A stretch of 22,433 nt of DNA from PALSA-911 sp043742865 (GCA_043742865.1 JAYTXR010000074.1:1-22433), one strand, 5' to 3'; counted from the first letter of the stretch, positions 7,648-15,202 are shown. Program-made: numbers and translations. Notes: a model not told the origin generated them from the letters alone.

Positions 7648-8439
7648 TCAGCGAGAATAATCCATCGCGCAGAACCCACCACCCATATACCGCTCCGCCA
7701 CCGGATCGCCGCTGAGCTTGCCGGCCAGCTGGCCGGCAAATGGGTCGGCGCTGTCCTGCGGTTCCCAGCCCAGCGTGGCGCGGGCATCCTGGCCCCACCA
7801 GGTCATGCGCTCGTTGTTCGAGGCGCCCCAGATCACGCCGCAGCCGGTTGTCTCGGTTACCACGCAGCGCAGGACCAGCCGGGCCAAATCCGGAAACGAC
7901 AGCCAGGTGGCCAGCATCCGCGCATCCACCGGCTCGGGGAAGGCCGAGCCGATGCGGATGAACACGCTCTCCACACCATGCTTGTGCCAATAGAGCCGGC
8001 CCATCAGCTCGCCATAGGCCTTCGACAGGCCGTAAAATCCATCGGGCAGGAAGTCGCAGTCGGCGTCAAGGGTTTCGCTGCGTTCGTGAAAGCCGATCGA
8101 GTGGTTGGAGGACGCGAACACCACCCGCGCCCGCTCCCGCCGTGCCGCCTCATAGACATGATACAGGCCGCGGATATTCGGGCCGAGCACCTCCTCGAAG
8201 GGCCGCTCCACCGATACGCCGCCGAAATGCAGGATGGTGCCGCAGCCCTCGGCCAGGCGCAGCAGGCCGACGCCGTCGTTCAGGTCCAGTTTTTTGAAAT
8301 CGGCCCCCGCCGGAAGTGGATCGGGGAACGCGGCGATGTCGGTCAGGCGCAGCGCCAAACCTTCGGCGCCCAGCGCCTTGGTCAGCATCCGGCCAAGATT
8401 GCCGGAGGCACCGGTCAGAAGGATGGGCTTTTGGGTCAT
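7648..8439 (-). CDS. udh: NAD-dependent uronate (hexuronate) dehydrogenase
   Basis: A 263-residue extended-SDR protein predicted to oxidise D-galacturonate or D-glucuronate to the aldarolactone with NAD+, the first step of the oxidative hexuronate pathway. Seen: TGASGNLGRML (NAD-binding glycine motif, residues 10-20), LHFGGVSVERPFEEVLGPNIRGLYHVYEAAR, VFASSNHSIGF with the catalytic serine near 111, and YGLSK with Tyr136/Lys140. RIGSAFPEP..ARMLATWLS and VIWGASNN complete a pattern very close to the characterised Agrobacterium enzyme, including Tyr136 by number. The ATG at 8439 is preferred (AGGAG 9 nt upstream) over an in-frame start at 8457. No dedicated galactarate or glucarate genes are next to it in this window. 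Confidence 0.88.
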   Translation of the reverse strand: MTQKPILLTGASGNLGRMLTKALGAEGLALRLTDIAAFPDPLPAGADFKKLDLNDGVGLLRLAEGCGTILHFGGVSVERPFEEVLGPNIRGLYHVYEAARRERARVVFASSNHSIGFHERSETLDADCDFLPDGFYGLSKAYGELMGRLYWHKHGVESVFIRIGSAFPEPVDARMLATWLSFPDLARLVLRCVVTETTGCGVIWGASNNERMTWWGQDARATLGWEPQDSADPFAGQLAGKLSGDPVAERYMGGGFCAMDYSR

Positions 8440-8486
8440 ATCATGGGCTCCTTGCACGGATGGGGTCGGCGCGGCAGGCTGGGTTT

Positions 8487-9827
8487 ATGCGCAACATCGA
8501 AGACCATGTCCAAGCCCTCGAAGCCGGCACCGCCACCGCGCGGCAGATTGTCGAAACCTGCCTGGCCCGCATCGCCGATCCCGCCGGCGAGGGTCAGCGC
8601 GTTTTCATCAAGGTCCATGCGGAACCGGCCCGTGCGATGGCGGATGCGATGGACCGGCTGCGCCGCGCGGGAAGGGCACCCAGCCGCTATGCCGGCATCC
8701 CGTTCAGCGTCAAGGATCTGTTCGATATCGCCGGCGAACCGACGCCGGCGGGATCGCGGGTGCTGGCGGATGCCCCGCCGTCCCTGGCGCATGCCCCGGT
8801 GGTGCGACGCATGCTGGCCCAGGGGTTCATTCCCATCGGCCGCACCAACATGACCGAATTCGCCTTCTCCGGCCTGGGCGTCAACCCGCATCACGCCACC
8901 CCGCTCAGCCCGTGGGACCGCGCCACCGGGCGCATTCCCGGCGGCAGTTCGTCCGGTGCGGGGGTCTCGGTCGCGGATGGCATGGCGTTGGCAGCGCTCG
9001 GCACCGACACCGGCGGGTCGTGCCGGATACCTGCGGCGTTTTGCGGCGTGGTCGGCTACAAGCCGACTGCCCGGCGGGTGCCGACCGAGGGGGTGCTGCC
9101 GCTGGCGCCCAGCCTGGATTCGGTCGGCCCCCTGGCCCCCTCGGTCGCCTGCGCCGCGGCGGTCGACGCGATCCTGGCCGGCGGCTCGCCCGCGATTCTG
9201 ACGCCTTTCCCGCTGGCCGGACTGCGGCTGGCGCTGCCCGAGGCTTTCGCTCTCGATGGCATGGACGCCGCCGTCGCCGCCGCGTTCGACCGGGCCCTGG
9301 CGGCCTTGCGCGCGGCGGGTGCTGCCATCCACGGCGCGCGCTTCCCCGAGTTCGACGAATTCCGCACCCTCAACGCCGCCGGCGGCTTCACCGCGGCCGA
9401 GGCCTATGGCTGGCATCGCCGTCTGCTGGCGGAACACGGCGCGCTGTACGATCCGCGCATCCGCCAGCGAATCGCCCGCGGCGAGCACCAGAGTGCCGCC
9501 GATTATCTGGACCTGCTGGCCGCCCGCCGGCGGTTGATCGCCAGTTTCAACGCCCGCACCGCCGGCTACGACGCGCTGATCCTGCCCACCGTGCCGGTGG
9601 TGCCGCCAAAACTCCGCGATCTGACCGCGGAGGCCGATTACAACCGGATCAACCAACTGGTGCTGCGCAACAGCGCGGTAGGCAATTTTCTCGACCGCTG
9701 CGCGATCAGCCTGCCGATCCACCGCCACGGCGAGGCCCCGGTGGGGCTGATGCTGATGGGCGAAACCATGGGCGATGCCAGGCTGCTCGCCATCGCCTTG
9801 GCGGTTGAGACCGCAATCGGGCGCTAA
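8487..9827 (+). CDS. Amidase (amidase-signature family)
   Basis: A 446-residue amide hydrolase of the amidase-signature family (GatA-like fold, free-standing). The Ser-cisSer-Lys triad is visible: Lys76 in GIPFSVKDLFD, the cis-serine near 155 in GRIPGGSSSGAGVSVA, and nucleophile Ser178 in ALGTDTGGSCRIPAAFCG. The variable C-terminal part, which sets substrate choice, ends with LPIHRHGEAPVGLMLMGE. Substrate is unknown; the family includes amidases for aromatic and aliphatic amides, urea derivatives and biuret. No gatB or gatC neighbour is seen, so a tRNA-dependent role is unlikely. The start at 8487 is an ATG 48 nt from the divergent uronate dehydrogenase start. The pseudopilin gene follows after 22 nt, an odd partner. 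Confidence 0.9.
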   Translation: MRNIEDHVQALEAGTATARQIVETCLARIADPAGEGQRVFIKVHAEPARAMADAMDRLRRAGRAPSRYAGIPFSVKDLFDIAGEPTPAGSRVLADAPPSLAHAPVVRRMLAQGFIPIGRTNMTEFAFSGLGVNPHHATPLSPWDRATGRIPGGSSSGAGVSVADGMALAALGTDTGGSCRIPAAFCGVVGYKPTARRVPTEGVLPLAPSLDSVGPLAPSVACAAAVDAILAGGSPAILTPFPLAGLRLALPEAFALDGMDAAVAAAFDRALAALRAAGAAIHGARFPEFDEFRTLNAAGGFTAAEAYGWHRRLLAEHGALYDPRIRQRIARGEHQSAADYLDLLAARRRLIASFNARTAGYDALILPTVPVVPPKLRDLTAEADYNRINQLVLRNSAVGNFLDRCAISLPIHRHGEAPVGLMLMGETMGDARLLAIALAVETAIGR

Positions 9828-9849
9828 ATTGCGAGCGGCGCGCGGTCGG

Positions 9850-10305
9850 ATGGTCAGGACGTGCCGGCAGGAGGGCGGGTTCACGCTGCTGGAGGTGCTG
9901 ATCGCCTTTATCATCGCCGCCATCGCGCTCGGCGTGCTGTTCAGCGGCGCGATCGAGGGCCTCCGTACCTCCCGGGTCGCGGTCCGCTATGAGGAAGCGG
10001 TGGCGCGGGCCCGATCGCATCTGGCCGCCAGCGGCGTCAGCCCGATGGAAGGCGATCAGAACGGCGATGACGGCAGCGGCTTTCACTGGCGCGTCCGGAC
10101 CCAGCTGACCGACCGGGCCACGCCCAAAGATTTTGTGGCAAACCCGTTAGAACAGGCCATCGAACAACGAGCCAGCCCCGCCACCGCCCCGACCCTCGCA
10201 CTTTATGCGATCACCGTATGGGTCTCGTGGCGGGAGGACGGTCAGACCCGCGAGGTCCGGCTCGACAGCGAGAGCCTGAAAGTCATTCCGGGTTCATCAC
10301 GCTAA
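9850..10305 (+). CDS. Prepilin-type pseudopilin, GspI-like
   Basis: A 151-residue minor-pseudopilin candidate for the type II secretion pseudopilus. The product begins MVRTCRQEGG-FTLLEVLIAFIIAAIALGVLF: a short basic leader, the prepilin peptidase site after Gly10, Phe11 to be methylated, the conserved Glu at +5 (residue 15), and one transmembrane helix of about 20 residues. The C-terminal part is soluble; its pattern (ARSHLAASG..., FHWRVRT..., YAITVWVSW) resembles GspI more than GspG or GspH, but that is a judgement from shape. I chose the ATG at 9850 because it gives a normal short leader; an in-frame ATG at 9775 lies inside the amidase gene. It is separated from gspEF by 7 kb of metabolic genes. 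Confidence 0.75.
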   Translation: MVRTCRQEGGFTLLEVLIAFIIAAIALGVLFSGAIEGLRTSRVAVRYEEAVARARSHLAASGVSPMEGDQNGDDGSGFHWRVRTQLTDRATPKDFVANPLEQAIEQRASPATAPTLALYAITVWVSWREDGQTREVRLDSESLKVIPGSSR

Positions 10306-10415
10306 GTCAGGGGCAGGCTAAGCACCCGTTTGGCCACGGTATCGGGCGAGCCGCCTCAGCCGCTCCGCCGGAACCCAACGCGGTAGTCAGGTTGCCGACG
10401 GAGTGCTCGGATCCG

Positions 10416-11861
10416 CTAATTGTCGGCCCCGTCTTCGTCTTCGGCCGGGCCGAACCTGAGGACCTGGCCGGTCTTGCCGTTCAAGGTGCCGGTCCCGTTG
10501 GCGAGCAGGTAGAGCTCGCCCTTGCTGTCCTGCCCGAAGCCAAGGACCGCGAGACCAAGTCCTTTCTCGCGGCCAACGATCTTGACGTCCTCGACATTGT
10601 GGTTCGATCCGCCGAACAGGAAGATGTGGCCGTTCGCCGGCGTGCCCACTTCGCCCGAGTAGTCACCGAACAGGTAGTGTCCGCGCAGATCCTCGATGTT
10701 GTGTCCGCGATAGACATAGCCTCCGACGATGGCGACCCGTGTCTCGAACTTGTCGCCGGGGTCCCGGTGGTCGTACTCGGCAATGGGATCGATGAAGCCG
10801 GCGGGTTGGCCGGGGCTATCGGCATACACGAAGCCGACATTAGCCACCGGGGTGCCGCCCGGATCGAACAGGAAGGTTCCCTCCTTGATCGGCCAGCCGT
10901 AATTGCCACCCTTCTGGATGACGTCCAGCTCCTCGATGCTGTTCTGCCCGACATCCGCGGCGATCAGCGTGCCCTTCTGGGAGTCGAAGCTCATTCGGTA
11001 CGGATTGCGCAGCCCGTACGCGTAGATCTCGTGGGCGCCCTGACCCTTGCCGGCGAACTGGTTCTCGGCCGGCACGCCGTATTTCCCATTCGCGGAGTTC
11101 CTGCCCGTCGGGTCGATACGCAGGATCTTCCCCAGCACGTTGCCGGGGGTGAGGCTTTGCGCGTTGCCGCCCGGCACATGCCCGACGCCTCCGTCATTCG
11201 CCTGCCCGCCGTCGCCGAGCGAGATATAAAGCAAGCCGTCCGGCGCGAACGCCAGCGTGCCGCCATTGTGGTTGAACTCCGGCTTGTCGATGCGCAGCAG
11301 CTCGCGCGCGCTAGACAGGTCGACGGTGAAGGTTCCCCCGTCGCGGTCGTTGCGATCCTGGCCGAGCACCCGCCATTCGGTGAGCACGCTCTGGCAGTTG
11401 GCGACGTCTCCGGCGAGGAGCGTGCTGAAATCGGCCTTTCCATTCAGCTTCTCGCTCGTGAACGTATAGAAGCGGCCGTTCTGCTTGAAGTCGGGATGGA
11501 AGGCGAGTCCGAGGAAGCCGCGCTCGTCGTAGTTCAGCGGCGGGAACAGCCCGAGCGTAATCAGCCGCGAGCTCAAATCGAGGAGCAGGGTCGCCGCTCC
11601 ACCCTTGCGGGAAACGTCGACGCGCCAGAGCTGCCCTGGCTGATCGACGACATAGAGATGATCGTCGTCGCCAGGGGCGACCGCAGCGGTCACCGGCGAA
11701 ACTAATCCGGTCATCACGGTCTTTAGGCTCAGCTTGATCGGAGCGACAGGAATAGGGGCGAGAATCGGGTCGGCCAGTGGCGTGTGCGCCTGCGCGAAAG
11801 CGAGGTTCGCCCCGAGTGTCAAGGCAAGAAAGGACTGCGCGTACAAATAAGAAGAACGCAT
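10416..11861 (-). CDS. Secreted PQQ-dependent sugar dehydrogenase (glucose/sorbosone dehydrogenase family)
   Basis: A 481-residue periplasmic beta-propeller protein of the soluble glucose/sorbosone (aldose sugar) dehydrogenase family, which uses PQQ and Ca2+ to oxidise sugars. It has a signal peptide (hydrophobic residues 9-26, likely cut after AFA near residue 28). Family blocks seen in order: DERGFLGLAFHPDF, FNHNGGTLAFAPDGLLYISLGDGG, NVLGKILRIDPTGRN, EIYAYGLRNPYRMSFD, DVGQNSIEELDVIQKGGNYGWP, and VGGYVYRG...GHYLFGDYSGE. The tail is acidic (EDEDGADN). ATG 11861 is preferred because GGAGG lies 8 nt upstream. The gene is flanked by AT-richer DNA and a probable insertion-sequence remnant, and separates two pseudopilin genes, which suggests an inserted segment. 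The natural sugar and electron acceptor are unknown. Confidence 0.88.
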   Translation of the reverse strand: MRSSYLYAQSFLALTLGANLAFAQAHTPLADPILAPIPVAPIKLSLKTVMTGLVSPVTAAVAPGDDDHLYVVDQPGQLWRVDVSRKGGAATLLLDLSSRLITLGLFPPLNYDERGFLGLAFHPDFKQNGRFYTFTSEKLNGKADFSTLLAGDVANCQSVLTEWRVLGQDRNDRDGGTFTVDLSSARELLRIDKPEFNHNGGTLAFAPDGLLYISLGDGGQANDGGVGHVPGGNAQSLTPGNVLGKILRIDPTGRNSANGKYGVPAENQFAGKGQGAHEIYAYGLRNPYRMSFDSQKGTLIAADVGQNSIEELDVIQKGGNYGWPIKEGTFLFDPGGTPVANVGFVYADSPGQPAGFIDPIAEYDHRDPGDKFETRVAIVGGYVYRGHNIEDLRGHYLFGDYSGEVGTPANGHIFLFGGSNHNVEDVKIVGREKGLGLAVLGFGQDSKGELYLLANGTGTLNGKTGQVLRFGPAEDEDGADN

Positions 11862-12063
11862 AACGATATCCTCCAAAATATTGTTTTATAAATATCACAA
11901 CATCTCAAGAAAAGTCTACTACACAGCACGCGTAGCATCAATGTCGGTATAGAACACATTATCGCGACCGGCGCACGATTATCGGATGTTCACGAGCGGC
12001 TGGTCACGAAGGTCTTGCGCCAGCGCGGGCAGACCACGCGCCCGTATCACGCGGGAGCATCAG

Positions 12064-12178
12064 CATCTCCGGGATGGGGTACACACCAGCGTGATCGCGG
12101 CATGTGCGCAAGCTCCTGGTGATCGTCAACGCCGTCGTCGCACGCGGCACGCCTTGGGAGACCATTACACAGGCGTAA
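12064..12178 (+). pseudogene. Probable degenerate C-terminal fragment of an IS110-family transposase
   Basis: From 12104 to the TAA at 12176-12178 the frame reads VRKLLVIVNAVVARGTPW followed by ETITQA, which matches the common end of IS110/IS116-type transposases (a MRKLLVILNA...PW pattern). Just upstream, HLRDGVHTSVIAA at 12064-12102 fits the preceding part of that protein but in another frame, so a small indel has broken it. Nothing recognisable remains further 5'. Recognition is from memory of the family pattern over about 35 residues, so confidence is moderate. Confidence 0.45.
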
Positions 12179-12252
12179 ACACGGGCCTGATCGAGGTTTC
12201 TTGGTTCGATTGGAAACGACCGGTTTCTTCGTCCCGACCTGCCTCTCGCCAG

Positions 12253-12337
12253 CCACCGAGCGCCGGGGCGGTCAAGGATGGCCGAAGGCCACCGCGAAGC
12301 GGCGCGAAGCGTCCTTTACCGCCCCGGCGCTCGGTGG
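12253..12337. repeat. Near-perfect 26 bp inverted repeat with three nested GAA-loop mini-hairpins
   Basis: Arms at 12253-12278 and 12312-12337 are complementary at 25 of 26 positions (CCACCGAGCGCCGGGGCGGT followed by CAAGGA, against its complement). The 33 nt between them contains three consecutive small hairpins, each closed around GAA: GGCC-GAA-GGCC, CCGC-GAA-GCGG and CGC-GAA-GCG. The whole would fold into a long stem crowned by three tiny stems in RNA or single-stranded DNA. It could be a palindromic repeat of the REP/MITE type, a transposon-end structure, or a bidirectional terminator without T-runs. Confidence 0.75.
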
Positions 12338-12444
12338 GCACGCTCACGCAGAAAGAGGGCTAGCCAATAGCAAAACGTTCTGAATGGTTGTGACAACCGA
12401 CGTGATTAACCTTGGGCTTCGCCAAACTCAGGGGCTCCGCTAGG

Positions 12445-12921
12445 TCAGGGATTGCAGATCTGGCTGTCGGGCGCGGCGGAACCGGAAGGCCCGGCCGAGC
12501 ATAGATCGTAGTCGTGACCGCCGCGCCCCGACGGGTTGCGATAGCTGTAGGGATGGCTCCAGGGATCGAGCGGCGGCGCGGTCGCCTTCAGATAGGGTCC
12601 GTTCCAGGACGAGACATCCGAGGGTTTTTCGACCAGCGCCTTCAGGCCCTGCGAGGTGGAAGGGTAGCCGCCGATATCGAGCTTGTAGAGGTCGAGCACC
12701 GAACCCAGCCGCTCGATCGACTGCTTCACCACCGAGGTCCGCGCCGAGCCGAGCTGGCGCAGCACCGCCGGCGCCACCAAGCCGATCAGCAGCCCGAGAA
12801 TGGCGATGACGACCAGGATCTCCAGCAAAGTGAAGCCGGCGCTGCCATCCCCGCCGAAGGGCGCCGCGGCGGGGCGTTCGGGCAACGGGCGGATCTGCAG
12901 GTGGCGGCGAATTTTCAACAT
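12445..12921 (-). CDS. gspG: Type II secretion major pseudopilin GspG
   Basis: A 158-residue major pseudopilin that forms the shaft of the type II secretion pseudopilus. The N-terminal helix reads GFTLLEILVVIAILGLLIGLVAP, with cleavage expected after Gly29 and Glu34 at +5. The body has the GspG hallmarks SVVKQSIERLGSVLDLYKLDIGGYPSTSQGLKALVEKP, SWNGPYLKATAPPLDPWSHPYSYRNPSGRGGHDYDLCSAGP (given here as separate family blocks), covering the calcium-site region near the end. The only ATG in a sensible place is 12921, which gives an unusually long 29-residue leader; a non-ATG internal start could shorten it. It is a lone gene, divergent from the FTR1 permease, about 10 kb from gspEF. Confidence 0.92.
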   Translation of the reverse strand: MLKIRRHLQIRPLPERPAAAPFGGDGSAGFTLLEILVVIAILGLLIGLVAPAVLRQLGSARTSVVKQSIERLGSVLDLYKLDIGGYPSTSQGLKALVEKPSDVSSWNGPYLKATAPPLDPWSHPYSYRNPSGRGGHDYDLCSAGPSGSAAPDSQICNP

Positions 12922-13071
12922 GGGCGGGCTACTCGATGGGTTAAGGGGATCAATAGGGGTGCGCGGGAAACACGACAACCGAGCCGGGAACGGCGGTCGG
13001 GCGGCGGAGTTCCTCCGGATGCCTTGACCTGGACCTCCGGAGTAGTTAAATCTGCCCATGAAGATGCGACT

Positions 13072-13091
13072 GGCTCGCAATTGCGGGAGCC
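13072..13091. promoter_or_regulatory. Palindromic site upstream of the FTR1 permease gene
   Basis: A perfect ten-base palindrome CGCAATTGCG, flanked by GGCT on one side and AGCC (after two extra G) on the other, lies 35 nt before the FTR1 start in the 204 bp region shared with divergent gspG. This could be an operator for an iron- or metal-responsive regulator, but it does not match a Fur or Irr consensus that I can state with certainty. It could also simply be a transcript hairpin. Confidence 0.35.
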
Positions 13092-13125
13092 TGGCAAATC
13101 TTCCGCAAAACGATCGAGGAAGATC

Positions 13126-13956
13126 ATGCTGGCGGCTTGGGTGATTGTGTTTCGGGAAGCCATGGAGGCCGGGCTCATCATCGGCATCGTCATGGCGGCG
13201 ACGCGCGGCGTGGTTGGGCGGGGACGCATGGTTGCCCTGGGCGTCGTAGCGGGCGTGGCCGGTGCCTGTCTGGTGGCCGCTTTTGCCGGCCAGATCGGCG
13301 GGATGTTCGACGGCGTCGGGCAGGAAGTTTTCCAGGCCAGCGTGCTGGCCCTGGCGGTGCTGATGCTGGGCTGGCACACGATCTGGATGTCCAGCCATGG
13401 CCGGCAGACCGCGCGGGAGATGAAGGCGTTGGGCACCTCGGTGCGGGAGGGCTCGCGCGGCCTGGGCGCGCTCGCGGTCGTCATCGGCGTCGCGGTGCTG
13501 CGGGAGGGGGCGGAGATCGTGCTGTTCCTGTATGGCATCACCGCGGGCGGCGACGCTTCGGCGGGGTCCATGGCGATTGGCGGGCTGCTGGGCGTTGCCG
13601 GCGGCGCGGTGTTGGCCTGGCTGCTGTATCGCGGCCTGCTGACGGTTCCGGCCCACCGGCTGTTCGGCGTCACGTCGGGACTGATCATGCTGGTCGCCGC
13701 CGGCCTGGCCAGCCAGGCGATCGGCACCTTGCAGCGGGCCGGCTATGCAGCGGTATTCGATCAGCCGCTGTGGGACACCGGCTGGCTGCTGCCGGAGAAT
13801 TCGCTGCCAGGCAAGCTGTTGCACACGCTGATCGGCTACACCGATCAGCCGGACGGGCTGCAGCTGATCACCTATGCTCTGACCCTCGGGCTGATCTTTC
13901 TGCTGTCGCGCCCGGCACGGCCTTCGCCAGCTCAGCCGCACCGCCGGCCGGCTTGA
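13126..13956 (+). CDS. FTR1-family iron permease
   Basis: A 276-residue polytopic inner-membrane protein of the FTR1/EfeU family, which takes up iron (usually Fe3+ after oxidation of Fe2+). Both iron-binding R-E-x-x-E motifs are visible: Arg10-Glu-Ala-Met-Glu14 in the first helix and Arg126-Glu-Gly-Ala-Glu130 in VLREGAEIVLFLYG. About seven hydrophobic segments are spread over the protein. The ATG at 13126 has GAGGAAG just upstream and places the first motif at the family's usual position. No efeO or efeB partner is next to it, so it may work alone or with genes elsewhere. Its last 89 bases overlap the end of the convergent transporter gene. Confidence 0.9.
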   Translation: MLAAWVIVFREAMEAGLIIGIVMAATRGVVGRGRMVALGVVAGVAGACLVAAFAGQIGGMFDGVGQEVFQASVLALAVLMLGWHTIWMSSHGRQTAREMKALGTSVREGSRGLGALAVVIGVAVLREGAEIVLFLYGITAGGDASAGSMAIGGLLGVAGGAVLAWLLYRGLLTVPAHRLFGVTSGLIMLVAAGLASQAIGTLQRAGYAAVFDQPLWDTGWLLPENSLPGKLLHTLIGYTDQPDGLQLITYALTLGLIFLLSRPARPSPAQPHRRPA

Positions 13957-15202
13957 ACCGGGTTGTTCGGGTCGCTGGCAGCTGAAGCATCGGCACCAGC
14001 ACGATCGCGACCGCGGTGGCCGCGGCGGATACCAGGATCAGCGGCGCCATCTCGTTGTCGAACACATGGTCGTATAGATACGCGCCGGTAGTGTTGGAGA
14101 TCGGGTCGGCCAGGTTCATCACCGCCATCAATGCGGCGAAGGTGAATCCCTCGGACCGTTTCGGGCAGCATTCGGCGGCCAGCGTCAGGGTCGCGATGTT
14201 GGCGATCATCGCCGCGACGCCGCTCAGGAAACTGGCCACGGCGGCGGTCGCCGGGTCGTGCAACGCCAGAAACGACAAGGTGGCGGCGGTGCCGCCCAGG
14301 ATGCTCAGCCGCAGCAGCGTCTTCAGGCCCAGCCCGGCCAGCGCCCAGCGATGCAGCAGCGCGCCGGCGATCCAGCCGGCCGAGGTGATCGCACCGAGCA
14401 CGCCGATATAGGATTGCGAGAACCCCAGCCGATCCGACATGAAGTAATACAGCGGCGTGCCGAACCCAGGGCTGAAGTAATACAGGAACAGGAACAGCGC
14501 GATGATCCAGAGTTTGCGCGATCGCAGCGTCGCCCGCACCCCGGCCAGCGTGGCGCGTAAAGCGGCCAGGTTCATGCGGGTTTTTTCCTCGTCCAGCAGC
14601 GTCCAGCAACCGAGGATCACCGCGACCGGCGCGGCCGCGGCGATCCACGCCGCCGCATGAACCGCCGATAGCGGCGGCAGATATTCCACCAGCAGGCCGC
14701 CGGCCACCGAGGTCGCCACGATCGCGGCGTTGAACCAGAGCCATTGCTGGCCGACGAAGCGGCCGCTGGCGCCGAATTTCTGGCCATACTCGACCAGCAG
14801 CGCGCCGCAGACCGTGCTCGACACCGCCATCGCGTAGGAGGTCAGCAAAAGAAAAAACGCGAACGCGCCAGGGTCGGTCAGCCGGGCGATCCAGCCATAG
14901 GCAGCGACCGCGCCGATATTGGCGATCAGCAGATAGGTTTTGCGTCGATAGCCGAACACCGGAATGAAATCCGACGCCAGGCCAAACACCGGTTTGATGA
15001 TCCAGGGAAAGTTCAGCAGCGCCAGATAGGCGGTGACGTGCAGCGGCGTCCAACCCAGCTGCTTGAGGTAATAGGTCAGCGGCTGGGCGATGATGCCGAC
15101 CCGCGCCTGGCCGATGCCCTCGACGACGAACACCACCGCGAAGAACAGCATCAGCCGGCAGATCTGCTCGCGTTCCTGCGGGGGTCGGACTTCGTGCGGC
15201 AT
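13868..15202 (-). CDS. MFS transporter resembling the BT1 (folate/biopterin) family
   Basis: A 444-residue integral membrane protein with roughly twelve hydrophobic segments. The first part, EGIGQ...QPLTYYLKQLGWTP...ALLNFPWIIKPVFGLASDFIPVFGYRRKTYLL, closely follows the BT1 folate-biopterin transporter pattern (PWxxKPxxGLxSDxxPxxGYRR). A general MFS permease is the safer call, since many bacterial members have no tested substrate. The ATG at 15202 begins MPHEVRPPQEREQICRLMLFF; the frame is open much further upstream, but that part is antisense to another gene. The C-terminal 35 residues are hydrophilic and overlap the end of the FTR1 gene. It is divergent from the unrecognised protein at 15326, with a 123 bp gap. 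Confidence 0.82.
   Translation of the reverse strand: MPHEVRPPQEREQICRLMLFFAVVFVVEGIGQARVGIIAQPLTYYLKQLGWTPLHVTAYLALLNFPWIIKPVFGLASDFIPVFGYRRKTYLLIANIGAVAAYGWIARLTDPGAFAFFLLLTSYAMAVSSTVCGALLVEYGQKFGASGRFVGQQWLWFNAAIVATSVAGGLLVEYLPPLSAVHAAAWIAAAAPVAVILGCWTLLDEEKTRMNLAALRATLAGVRATLRSRKLWIIALFLFLYYFSPGFGTPLYYFMSDRLGFSQSYIGVLGAITSAGWIAGALLHRWALAGLGLKTLLRLSILGGTAATLSFLALHDPATAAVASFLSGVAAMIANIATLTLAAECCPKRSEGFTFAALMAVMNLADPISNTTGAYLYDHVFDNEMAPLILVSAAATAVAIVLVPMLQLPATRTTRFKPAGGAAELAKAVPGATAERSARGSEHR

Larger units (their letters stand above)
11862..12444. other. 583 bp intergenic region between the sugar dehydrogenase and gspG
   Basis: No convincing intact gene is seen. About 11875-11965 is distinctly AT-rich compared with the rest and is the likely promoter region of the sugar dehydrogenase (minus strand), though I could not settle on clear -35/-10 boxes. 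12064-12178 holds a probable broken IS110-type transposase tail. 12253-12337 holds a large inverted repeat. A small GGTTG-TGA-CAACC hairpin and a TTGG/CCAA hairpin with a TTC-type loop lie at about 12387-12424, just beyond the gspG stop; neither has a T-run, so a gspG terminator is not clear. Confidence 0.6.

Noticed and set aside
12253..12337. Integron attC site
   Set aside because: The arms are almost perfectly paired, and the conserved RYYYAAC/GTTRRRY ends and the extrahelical bases expected of attC are absent.
11986..12383. Small plus- and minus-strand frames in the intergenic region
   Set aside because: They run through the large palindrome, have no ribosome sites and show no protein family pattern, apart from the transposase remnant that is listed separately.
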